Part shown: positions 1 through 9,304 of the stretch, piece by piece | How the letters are laid out: each line of letters opens with the position of its first letter | How positions within the stretch are numbered: position 1 is the stretch's first letter | Assembly: GCA_020796225.1 (NCBI GenBank) | Contig: CM036759.1 | Location: 1,414,282 to 1,478,281, forward strand | Origin: Arion vulgaris | Taxonomy: Eukaryota > Mollusca > Gastropoda > Stylommatophora > Arionidae | DNA: 64,000 nucleotides | Direction of reading: 5' to 3' | Translations under genes and position numbers: made by a program | The notes under the pieces: model-generated | The model's input: only the letters and a program-made list of their open reading frames with translations | Told to the model about the DNA's origin: nothing | Database searches by the model: none

Positions 1-306
1 CAACAGCAACAACAACAAGAACAAGAAGAGTGTAGACAAACATAAGAAGAAATGTATACATTACAGATGCATGAGCTCTTGCACAATTTTTGTGTGATCG
101 TGTTGTTTATTTTTATTACTGATGATGATGTTGATATTCTTGTTCTGCAGATTTCACTGGCAGATGGTTTTTTCTTCTTCTGAAATTATAAACCAAGAAA
201 ATAAAAACTGCAAGTTTTAGGAATCATTTCAATGCAAAGATAGCAAGTTCATTAAGACTAGAAACCGCGCTCTCAATCTAAGATGTGGCTTGTATTTGGT
301 TATGTT
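1..306. other. Non-repetitive sequence before the first hAT element
   Basis: It begins with a short CAA/AAC-rich run (1-30) and is otherwise ordinary AT-rich sequence. I see no coding frame, RNA gene or recognisable transposon. The last eight bases (299-306, GTTATGTT) are the left target-site duplication of the hAT element that follows. Confidence 0.5.
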
Positions 307-679
307 CAGGGGCGGCTCGTCATTAAGGGCCAGTGGTGCCCGACTTCACCAAAAATAACGAGTAACGTGTACTTATTATTTTACAAATTATTTGTTCATA
401 ATTATTATTTTTAACTTGATACTGATGATTAGCTTTGAAAGTTGATAAATAAATGCTAAAATATCACACACACACAGTCTAAAATTCAGCATCTTTCCTT
501 CCTAATTAGTAGAAGACCCTGGTCATTAAGGGCCAGTAAGGCCCGACCCCACAAAAAAAAAACAGAAATAGTAACGTGTACTTATTATTTTAGAAATTAT
601 TTGTTCATAATTATTACTTTCAACTTGACACTGATTAGCTTTGAAAGTTGAATATATAACACTAAAGTATAAATATTAT

Positions 680-815
680 ATCATAATAATATAACAATCA
701 TAATAATATAACAATCATAATAATATAACAATCATAATAATATAACAATCATAATAATATAACAATCATAATAATATAACAATCATACTAATATAACAAT
801 CATACTAATATTGTT
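680..815. repeat. 17-bp tandem array inside hAT copy 1, about 8 units
   Basis: The unit is TCATAATAATATAACAA repeated about eight times; the last two units carry ACTAATA variants. The second hAT copy has about one unit at the equivalent place (near 51367-51393), so the array expanded after the two copies diverged. Confidence 0.9.
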
Positions 816-1141
816 AAATATTAAATATTCTTATAAGAAATATTATATACAGTCTAAAATTCAGTGTCTTTCCTTTAATGCTTCACGCATATCGCAGCGC
901 ACTATTTCCTTTAATGCTTCATGCATATTGCAGCGCACTATTTGTTGGGTCCTTTTAAAAAGGTGTCTATCTACAATGTAACATTGCGACCTCTGACCTC
1001 TACCTAAATGATAATTACCCAAAAAGATACGTCATTTTCATTCAGCTGGCAGCTAAATTCATTCTTACGTAATCAACTCATTTCACAGATAAACGAGGAC
1101 TCTTGATTAAATAGTCATTTTCATGATCGATTGAATCCGAA

Positions 1142-1950
1142 ATATATATATATATATATATATATATAAACGAAAGTTGAATGCAATTGTATCTATATCT
1201 GTCTCAATTGTTTGAAGATATCTGGACAAGATACAGACTTGAAATTTGGCAAGGGGGAAGCTGTCATAATTGGAAGAGGTAAACATTAAAAAACGACTAT
1301 TTTACGTTTATATTCCAACTTAACGCAAATGGTCGTGTTCAGAAATCATCGAATACGTCTAATCATGTTTTAATGATCCGGTCACGTGATCATGTTGTTA
1401 CTTTCCGCTCAACTTCTCGGTCACATAATGCTATGATAAGGTCACTATTATTATAACGTATTTTAAACACATGCACTTATAAGATCCAGTAGAAAATGCT
1501 CTCGATTCACGCTCGGACCAAATTTTTTTAAACACATCTCACGCTTGGCTAATTTGTTTTGGTTCTCAACACATCCATAAGTTAATAATCAGAAACAAAT
1601 TTAATTTTCCATTTACAATTTCTCAACTTTCCCGGGAATTCAATTGTATCTGGTTTTCCTTGCAATCGGAAAGAGGGACAGTTTATGTGGGCTCGTAAGA
1701 TCAGCGGAAAAGTATAACAAATGTAACTTTAAAAGTGATGAAATATTACAACTAGATTTAAACTAAATTCAACTTTCATGGAAACGGGAATTCTGTTCTA
1801 TCAAGTTTTACTGGCAATCGGAATGATGGATATTTTAATCTTATGTGGTCAACCGACAAAGTTTTAAAACCAAGCATGGAGAGAAAACGTATTGTTTTTA
1901 ATGCGGAAGAAGCCGATTTTGAGGCAACGGGATATGTTTATTTAAAATAA
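1142..1950 (+). repeat. Dispersed repeat, copy A, inserted in hAT copy 1
   Basis: After an (AT)n run at 1142-1168, the sequence from about 1199 aligns collinearly with 47060-48060: CTGTCTCAATTGTTTG, then CATGTTGTTACT followed directly by TTCCGCTCAA (1391 on), then TTTACTGGCAATCG, then a GCATGGAGAGAAAACG segment. Phrases such as TTTACTGGCAATCG recur two to three times, so it has a short internal repeat. There is no coding frame. It could be a non-autonomous Helitron-like or SINE-like element; I cannot assign a family. It interrupts the hAT sequence, so it is the younger insertion. Confidence 0.75.
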
Positions 1951-2423
1951 TAGAAATAAGTAACTAACCATCATAGAATAAGATTAGGTTAAGGTAATCG
2001 CCTGTTGCATCAAATACATTTTGTCTACAGCAATTTACTTTAGTAAACAGTTCACAAGTTTACCAAGGGGATCATATATTACAAAATCACCTAATATGTA
2101 TATAGTCGCGCTGACCCAATTGATAAGTACGTGGTTTGTCATGCGGATGACGCGTGTTCAATTCACGTTAAGGCAAAGATTTTTAAAAATCAATCTTTTC
2201 TAGGCATGCATGTGTCCGAAATATTTAATTGTCTTTGATTTTATGTTCTTTAGTAGCCAACTCACTTTAATATCAAGCTGTTGCAGAACAGAAGCATTTG
2301 TTCTTTTTATCGTAAGTAGGAATAACTTCCCGGAATAGACAAATAATAGTAAATTCCAAAATCCATAATTTTTCCCAACTTTTATATGGCCAGACCAAGA
2401 TAAATGACCACGAGTCGCCACTG

Positions 2424-2935
2424 GTTATATTACATCAGTGGGCGTCTGTAGCTTCAACGGTAGTCAGCTCGATCACAACCCAATAGTACCTGGTTCCAAC
2501 ACCGCGGCGGGCAGTTTGAAAGCAAATTTGTTCCTGTGGATTATGACAAGCGGTAAAAAATAGACCTCAATGTTCAGAAAGCAATGGTCAACTACTGAAC
2601 ATATAAGTGGTACCTAGAAAATCGACGACTCATTTACTGTGGTTCATGGCGACGCCATGTAAAGGATATGCTAGGATTTTCATTAGTGAAACACATACAA
2701 ACAAAGTACTATAGTTTTACAAAATACAGAAACAGTGACGATAAACAGCAACGTTTCGACCAACAAGGCCTTTATCAAGCAAACGAACAAACAGGAGTGA
2801 CACATTAAAATGAAACACAAAAACTCTATTCTTCTGAGTGTCCGAACTAGATTATCGGTGACATTCTCTGACTGTATGGTCTTTAGTCCTCGTGGGTCAC
2901 GTATAGATTATGTATTATTCTGTGTGTGCCTGGGT
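2424..2935. other. Transposon-derived spacer: tRNA-like SINE remnant and a dispersed motif
   Basis: At about 2445-2510 there is a tRNA-like stretch with an A-box-like TAGCTTCAACGGTAG and a B-box-like GGTTCCAACACC, consistent with a decayed tRNA-derived SINE head. At 2700-2805 is a segment with CAGCAACGTTTCGACC and TTTATCAAGC that matches 47305-47405 and, more loosely, 40445-40520. It is probably a terminal part of a dispersed element. No gene is seen. Confidence 0.4.
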
Positions 2936-3500
2936 GATATGGATGACTTGGATGACATGGATGACATGGATGACTTGGATGACATGGATGACTTGAATGG
3001 CATGGATGACTTGAATGGCATGGATGACATGGGTGACATGGATGGCATGGATGACAGGGATGACTTGAATGACATGGATGACATGGATGATATGGATGAC
3101 ATGTATGACTTGAATGACATGGATGACATGGATGACAGAGATGACTTGAATGGCATGGATGACATGGATGACATGGATAGCTTGGAGACATGGATTACTT
3201 GAATGGCATGGATGACATGGATGACTTGAATTACATGGATGACAGGGATGACTTGAATGACATGGATGACATGGATGAATGGAATGGATGACATGGATGA
3301 CATGGATAGCTTGGAGACATGGATGACTTGGATAGCTTGGAGACATGGATGACATGGAGACATGGATGACATTGATGACATGGATAGCTTGGAGACATGG
3401 ATAGCTTGGAGACATTGATGACATGGATAGCAGGGATGACATTGATGACATTGATGACATGGATGACATGGATAGCAGGGATGACATAGATGACATGAAC
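2936..3500. repeat. 9-bp minisatellite (ATGGATGAC), about 60 units
   Basis: Units alternate between GATGACATG, GATGACTTG and degenerate forms with AGCTTGGAGAC. Because 9 is a multiple of 3, one plus-strand frame reads as an Asp/Met-rich polypeptide (2810-3202) and several minus-strand frames stay open. The register breaks after about 3195, there is no domain, and I treat it as non-coding. Confidence 0.9.
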
Positions 3501-3544
3501 AGAACACATTTAATATGGATAGCCCGATCACAGAATCTAAATCT

Positions 3545-5297
3545 GTAGTAGTTCTTCGAGTTAGTTCAGTTCTTCGAGTTAGTACAGTTCTTCGAGTTAG
3601 TTCAGTTCTTCGAGTTAGTTCAGTTCTTCGAGTTAGTTCAGTTCTTCGAGTTAGTTCAGTTCTTCGAGTTAGTTCAGTTCTTCAAGTTAGTTCAGTTCTT
3701 CGAGTTAGTTCAGTTCTTCGAGTTAGTTCAGTTCTTCGAGTTAGTACAGTTCTTCGAGTTAGTACAGTTCTTCGAGTTAGTTCAGTTCTTCGAGTTAGTT
3801 CAGTTCTTCGAGTTAGTTCAGTTCTTCGAGTTAGTTCAGTTCTTCGAGTTAGTACAGTTCTTCGAGTTAGTACAGTTCTTCGAGTTAGTTCAGTTCTTCG
3901 AGTTAGTTCAGTTCTTCGAGTTAGTTTAGTTCTTCGAGTTAGTTCAGTTCTTCGAGTTAGTTCAGTTCTTTGAGTTAGTTCAGTTCTTCGAGTTAGTTCA
4001 GTTCTTCGAGCTAGTTCAGTTCTTTGAGTTAGTTCAGTTCTTCGAGTTAGTTCAGTTCTTCGAGTTAGTTCAGTTCTTCGAGTTAGTTCAGTTCTTCGAG
4101 TTAGTTCAGTTCTTCGAGTTAGTTCAGTTCTTCGAGTTAGTTCAGTTCTTCGAGTTAGTTCAGTTCTTCGAGTTAGTTCAGTTCTTCGAGTTAGTACAGT
4201 TCTTCGAGTTAGTACAGATCTTCCAGTTAGTACAGTTCTTCGAGTTAGTACAGTTCTTCGAGTTAGTTCAGTTCTTCGAGTTAGTACAGTTCTTCGAGTT
4301 AGTTCAGTTCTTCGAGTTAGTTCAGTTCTTCGAGTTAGTTCAGTTCTTCGAGTTAGTTCAGTTCTTCGAGTTAGTTCAGTTCTTCGAGTTAGTTCAGTTC
4401 TTCGAGTTAGTTCAGTTCTTTGAGTTAGTTCAGTTCTTCGAGTTAGTTCAGTTCTTCGAGTTAGTTCAGTTCTTCGAGTTAGTTCAGTTCTTCGAGTTAG
4501 TTCAGTTCTTCGAGTTAGTTCAGTTCTTCGAGTTAGTTCAGTTCTTCGAGTTAGTACAGTTCTTCGAGTTAGTTCAGTTCTTCGAGCTAGTTCAGTTCTT
4601 TGAGTTAGTTCAGTTCTTCGAGTTAGTTCAGTTCTTCGAGTTAGTTCAGTTCTTCGAGTTAGTTCAGTTCTTCGAGTTAGTTCAGTTCTTCGAGTTAGTT
4701 CAGTTCTTCGAGTTAGTTCAGTTCTTCGAGTTAGTTCAGTTCTTCGAGTTAGTTCAGTTCTTCGAGTTAGTACAGTTCTTCGAGTTAGTTCAGTTCTTCC
4801 AGTTAGTACAGTTCTTCGAGTTAGTACAGTTCTTCGAGTTAGTTCAGTTCTTCGAGTTAGTACAGTTCTTCGAGTTAGTTCAGTTCTTCGAGTTAGTTCA
4901 GTTCTTCGAGTTAGTTCAGTTCTTCGAGTTAGTTCAGTTCTTCGAGTTAGTTCAGTTCTTCGAGTTAGTTCAGTTCTTCGAGTTAGTTCAGTTCTTCGAG
5001 TTAGTTCAGTTCTTTGAGTTAGTTCAGTTCTTCGAGTTAGTTCAGTTCTTCGAGTTAGTTCAGTTCTTCGAGTTAGTTCAGTTCTTCGAGCTAGTTCAGT
5101 TCTTCGAGTTAGTACAGTTCTTCGAGTTAGTTCAGTTCTTCGAGTTAGTACAGTTCTTCGAGTTAGTACAGTTCTTCGAGTTAGTTCAGTTCTTCGAGTT
5201 AGTTCAGTTCTTCGAGTTAGTACAGTTCTTCGAGTTAGTTCAGTTCTTCGAGTTAGTTCAGTTCTTCGAGTTAGTTCAGTTCTTCGAGTTAGTTCAA
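3545..5297. repeat. 18-bp minisatellite, about 97 units
   Basis: The unit is GTTCTTCGAGTTAGTTCA with a few fixed variants (T to A at TTCA, CGAG to TGAG, GAGT to GAGC, TTCG to TTCC). It is exceptionally homogeneous, with almost no indels over 1.75 kb. Six codons per unit keep frames open on both strands, giving repeats of Leu-Thr-Arg-Arg-Thr-Glu (minus) and Val-Leu-Arg-Val-Ser-Ser (plus). Variant units recur in blocks, which points to segmental re-duplication of the array. Confidence 0.95.
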
Positions 5298-5365
5298 GGT
5301 TCTTGGAAAGTAAAGCAGGAAGAAAAAAGAACAAGAAAAAGAATAGAAAGGAACAGCCCGTGAAT

Positions 5366-6258
5366 TGGATATAGAAAGTTCACCTGAAACACAAGACACT
5401 CTCTTCAAACTAAACATAATTGGCTATAGAAAGTTCACCTGAAACACAAGACACTCTCTTCACACTAAACATAATTGGATATAGAAAGTTCACCTGAAAC
5501 ACAAGACACTCTCTTCACACTAAACATAATTGGCTATAGAAAGTTCACCTGAAACACAAGACACTCTCTTCACACTAAACATAATTGGATATAGAAAGTT
5601 CACCTGAAACACAAGACACTCTCTTCACACTAAACATAATTGGATATAGAAAGTTCACCTGAAACACAAGACACTCTCTTCACACTAAACATAATTGGAT
5701 ATAGAAAGTTCACCTGAAACACAAGACACTCTCTTCACACTAAACATAATTGGCTATAGAAAGTTCACCTGAAACACAAGACACTCTCTTCACACTAAAC
5801 ATAATTGGATATAGAAAGGTCACCTGAAACACAAGACACTCTCTTCAAACTAAACATAATTGGCTATAGAAAGTTCACCTGAAACACAAGACACTCTCTT
5901 CACACTAAACATAATTGGATATAGAAAGTTCACCTGAAACACAAGACACTCTCTTCACACTAAACATAATTGGATATAGAAAGTTCACATGAAACACAAG
6001 ACACTCTCTTCACACTAAACATAAATGACTATAGAAAGGTCACCTGAAACACAAGACACTCTCTTCACACTAAACATAATTGGCTATAGAAAGGTCACTT
6101 GAAACACAAGACACTCTCTTCACACTAAACATAATTGGCTATAGAAAGTTCACATGAAACACAAGACACTCTCTTCACACTAAACATAATTGGCTATAGA
6201 AAGGTCACCTGGATCACAAGACACTCTCTTCACACTAAAACATAAATGACTATAGAAA
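5366..6258. repeat. 55-bp minisatellite, about 16 units
   Basis: Each unit carries ATAGAAAGTTCACCTG followed by AAACACAAGACACTCTCTTC and a linker ending in ACATAATTGG. TGG starts at 5421 and 5476 give the 55-bp period. GGATATA and GGCTATA variants are interspersed. The last two or three units are more diverged (CACTTG, CTGGATC, AAATGAC), as expected at the edge of an array. Confidence 0.95.
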
Positions 6259-7097
6259 TACCAACAATAACAATATGGCAAAAGTTTCTGCTTAATTAGC
6301 AATGTATTAAATTCTCAATCATGAGTCCTCATGGACTCGCATCATAGAAAGAAAATTCATCGTCGTAATACAATACATCACGACTTGTAATTCCTGCACC
6401 ATGTAAACAAATGAAAAGGTCTTAATTATGCATTAATACGCTACTCCAAACTAATGACATAAATTAATACACTAGTTCATTAGTCGGTAATAATAGTCTT
6501 GTCCCAGAATTGTCTTCATTCTAATGGCTCGATTCTTCTGCTTACGTTAGGAAAGTCACTCGCTGTAAATTACTATAAAGTTTTAAATATAGGGACAGGC
6601 AATACTCTGTTCCATCTAACGGGAAAACTTGAATGCTGAGAACAATTCCCGGTAGTGGGAATAGGCTGCTGGCTGCTCCGTCTGGTTCCTTCTAGAAATG
6701 TCTTTCGTAAAGTCTACGATACATTGGCTCACTTGGATAAATAGTCTAAGGTTAACAACGCTGAACTTCATCCCTCATAATTCTTCCACACTTCAATTTT
6801 TATTATACGTTAAGTGATATATGCAACTAGGCATGCCATTTATCACAAATAGTCCTATCTCAGTTTTTCTCTTATCAACTGATAACTCTACCTTATTATA
6901 ACACAGTAGGGAAAACACATCACAGTGTCGTCACTTTTTATCTAATACACAATAACGGAGTTATTTATCAATACCTGTCAATAAACTCGTCTGCTTAATT
7001 CTCATCTCGAATCAAATCCGCGAACACAATTTACAATTTACCTATCTAATTTCCCACGTCTTCTCGTAACACATCATGTCTTCGCTTGTCAGCCACT
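6259..7097. other. About 0.84 kb of non-repetitive sequence
   Basis: AT-rich sequence of normal complexity with stops in all frames. I see no coding frame, RNA gene or transposon end that I can name. It is one of the longer non-repetitive stretches and could be intron, intergenic DNA or an unrecognised non-autonomous element. Confidence 0.4.
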
Positions 7098-7372
7098 CAT
7101 GGCGATCTCTTCAGCTTACTGTTCTCTGGTCAATCTCAAATGGCGATCTCTTCAGCTTACTGTTCTCTGGTCAACCTCCCATGGCGATCTCTTCAGCTTA
7201 CTGTTCTCTGGTCAACCTCCCATGGCGATCTCTTCAGCTTACTGTTCTCTGGTTAACCTCCCATGGCGATCTCTTCAGCTTCTCTTCTCTAATTGTCCTG
7301 TTCTCTACCGTAGTGTTCTCTGACTTCTGTTCTCTACCGTAGTGTTCTCTGACTTCTGTTCTCTACCGTGGT
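7098..7372. repeat. 41-bp minisatellite (about 4.5 units) with a 29-bp satellite at its end
   Basis: ATGGCGATCTCTTCAGC begins at 7099, 7140, 7181, 7222 and 7263, a strict 41-bp period. The shared GTTCTCT word then seeds a second repeat (GTTCTCTACCGTAGT plus GTTCTCTGACTTCT) present about twice at 7304-7372. Confidence 0.9.
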
Positions 7373-8064
7373 TTCTGTCGTACTCTCTCGAAATCTATAG
7401 CTCAACTGGTATATCTGCAACCAAAAACCCCAGCTGCCCCTACCCTGGTCTCTAGATTCTCGCCTTCCCAGTAAATCTCGCCTACCCCGAGTTAAGTCAA
7501 CTTTTCTCAATGTAGAGTCCTCACCTTGTTTATGCCTGGACTGGTCAACAAGTTTGTTCTAATTCTACTCAAAGTCGCCAAGTACATAAGAAAACAAAAA
7601 TTGTCTCCCGATTTCATCCCCCAAGTAACAGTGAAACTGTTACAAACCCAAATACCTCTGAAGTCGGAGACGGCCCGTTTGCATTGCGAGAGACATCAAT
7701 AAAACGTTAAGTAGGTCTTCACGCAAAAATCAGTCAGAAGCGCCACAAAAAGGCGCCATGGCTACGCCTGAATTCATAGCGAGCGAACGCAGAATAATAA
7801 TAATAATATAACTGTAGCTTCTGTGGTCTTCTTAGTGATTGGCTGGAGAGTGCAGCCTTTTTAGTGATGATCTCTCTCAGTCGTTAAGGAGAATGTGATC
7901 TTGAAGCTGATGTAGTTGGGAAACAAATGTAACAAACAACAAGTTATAACAAGATAGTTTTCTAGTACATTGTGTAAGCTGTCTGTGTTCGACTTCTCTC
8001 GATCTACTTAATGTGAGAATTCTACGCATATATACGAAACTGTACGATCTTTCTATGGAGGGAG
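7373..8064. other. Non-repetitive sequence with a 19-bp inverted repeat
   Basis: Normal-complexity sequence. GTAACAGTGAAACTGTTAC (7625-7643) is an inverted repeat. Read on the minus strand, TGTAACAG followed by a C/G-mixed stretch resembles the start of an LTR, and TGGCGCC occurs at about 7754-7760 on the minus strand. However, I cannot find a second LTR end or target duplication. No coding frame is seen. AATAAT repeats occur at 7796-7810. Confidence 0.3.
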
Positions 8065-8340
8065 TGATAGCTACATTGCTAGGGATGGAGTGAGGGCTAC
8101 ATTGCTAGGGATGGAGTGAGGGCTACATTGCTAGGGATGGAGTGAGTGAAATGAACTGACAGGGACACAGAGTTGGTAGAGAGAAAGAGAGAGAGAGAGT
8201 GAGAGTGAGAGTTACAAGGAGAGGGCAGTAAATAAACAGATAGAGACACAGAAAGTGGACAGTGAGTGGGCAGAGAGGAGTACAGGAACCTGACATATTT
8301 TAAAATAAGCAAGGAGAGAGAGAAAGAGAGAGAGAGAGTG
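8065..8340. repeat. 26-bp repeat (about 3-4 units) followed by GA-rich sequence
   Basis: GGGATGGAGTGAG plus GGCTACATTGCTA forms a 26-bp unit present three to four times at 8065-8150. From 8175 to 8340 the plus strand is mostly A and G (AGAGAGAAAGAGAG type). Confidence 0.8.
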
Positions 8341-8433
8341 GAAGTGACAGACAGAGTGATACATTGCTCATCTTTTCGTGAAAGTTTTACATGAGTTTCG
8401 GCCCTCTAAGATTTGTTATCACATGAAATGTTT

Positions 8434-9250
8434 ACAGTACACTCACACCTGAGCACATCATGCAGTACACTCACACCTGAGCACATCATGCAGTACACTC
8501 ACACCTGAGCACATCATACAGTACACTCACACCTGAGCACATCATGCAGTGCACTCACACCTGAGCACATCATGCAGTACACACACACCTGAGCACATCA
8601 TGCAGTACACTCACACCTGAGCACATCATGCAGTACACTCACACCTGAGCACATCATGCAGTACACTCACACCTGAGCACATCATACAGTACACTCACAC
8701 CTGAGCACATCATGCAGTACACTCACACCTGAGCACATCATGCAGTACACTCACACCTGAGCACATCATACAGTACACTCACACCTGAGCACATCATGCA
8801 GTGCACTCACACCTGAGCACATCATGCAGTACACACACACCTGAGCACATCATACAGTACACTCACACCTGAGCACATCATGCAGTACACTCACACCTGA
8901 GCACATCATACAGTAAACTCACACCTGCGCACATCATGCAGTACACTCACACCTGAGCACATCATGCAGTACACTCACACCTGAGCACATCATGCAGTAC
9001 ACTCACACCTGAGCACATCATGCAGTACACTCACACCTGAGCACATCATGCAGTACACTCACACCTGAGCACATCATGCAGTACACTCACACCTGAGCAC
9101 ATCATGCAGTACACTCACACCTGAGCACATCATGCAGCACACTCACACCTGAGCACATCATACAGTACACTCATACCTGAGCACATCATACAGTACACTC
9201 ACACATGAGCACATCATGCAGTACACTCACACCTGAGCACATCATACAGA
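8434..9250. repeat. 28-bp minisatellite, about 29 units
   Basis: The unit begins ACACTCACACCTGAGC and ends ACATCATGCAGT. ATGCAGT/ATACAGT variants alternate and a GTGCACTC/ACACACAC variant pair recurs (near 8549-8590 and 8800-8840), so a block of about nine units was copied within the array. Confidence 0.95.
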
Positions 9251-9304
9251 CGTGACAAATGTACAAACGTAGTGTCTTATTTTAGCTTTAGCATATCTTT
9301 GTAG

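Larger units (their letters stand above)
307..2423 (+). mobile_element. Non-autonomous hAT transposon, copy 1, with an inserted dispersed repeat
   Basis: The left end starts CAGGGGCGGCTCGT and the right end, read on the minus strand, starts CAGTGGCGACTCGT, giving terminal inverted repeats. The flanks GTTATGTT (299-306) and GTTATATT (2424-2431) form an 8-bp target duplication with one mismatch, the length hAT transposases make. Both ends and the subterminal sequence match the copy at 49322-52718, including a rightmost stretch with GGAATAGACAAATAATAG. A roughly 213-bp segment at the left end is present twice in tandem (CATTAAGGGC at 321, CATTAAG at 534). No transposase exon remains. About 0.8 kb in the middle (about 1150-1950) is absent from the other copy and is a separate insertion. 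A tRNA-like stretch with weak A and B boxes sits near 2105-2170. Confidence 0.85.

Noticed and set aside
2810..3202. 130-codon Asp/Met-rich frame
   Set aside because: The acidic part is the 9-bp array; the N-terminal 40 codons show no domain and the frame ends where the array register breaks.
3682..5334. 550-codon minus-strand frame made of Leu-Thr-Arg-Arg-Thr-Glu repeats
   Set aside because: An 18-bp unit without stops keeps the frame open on both strands. No start context, signal peptide, domain or non-repeat body supports a gene.
7625..7760. LTR retrotransposon boundary (TGTAACAG start and TGGCGCC primer-site-like word on the minus strand)
   Set aside because: No second LTR, target duplication or gag/pol frame could be located, and the order of the two words does not fit one element.
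8434..9250. Regular 28-bp direct repeats resembling a CRISPR array
   Set aside because: There are no unique spacers between repeats, no Cas genes, and the genome is eukaryotic; the same holds for the other arrays with 24-37-bp units.
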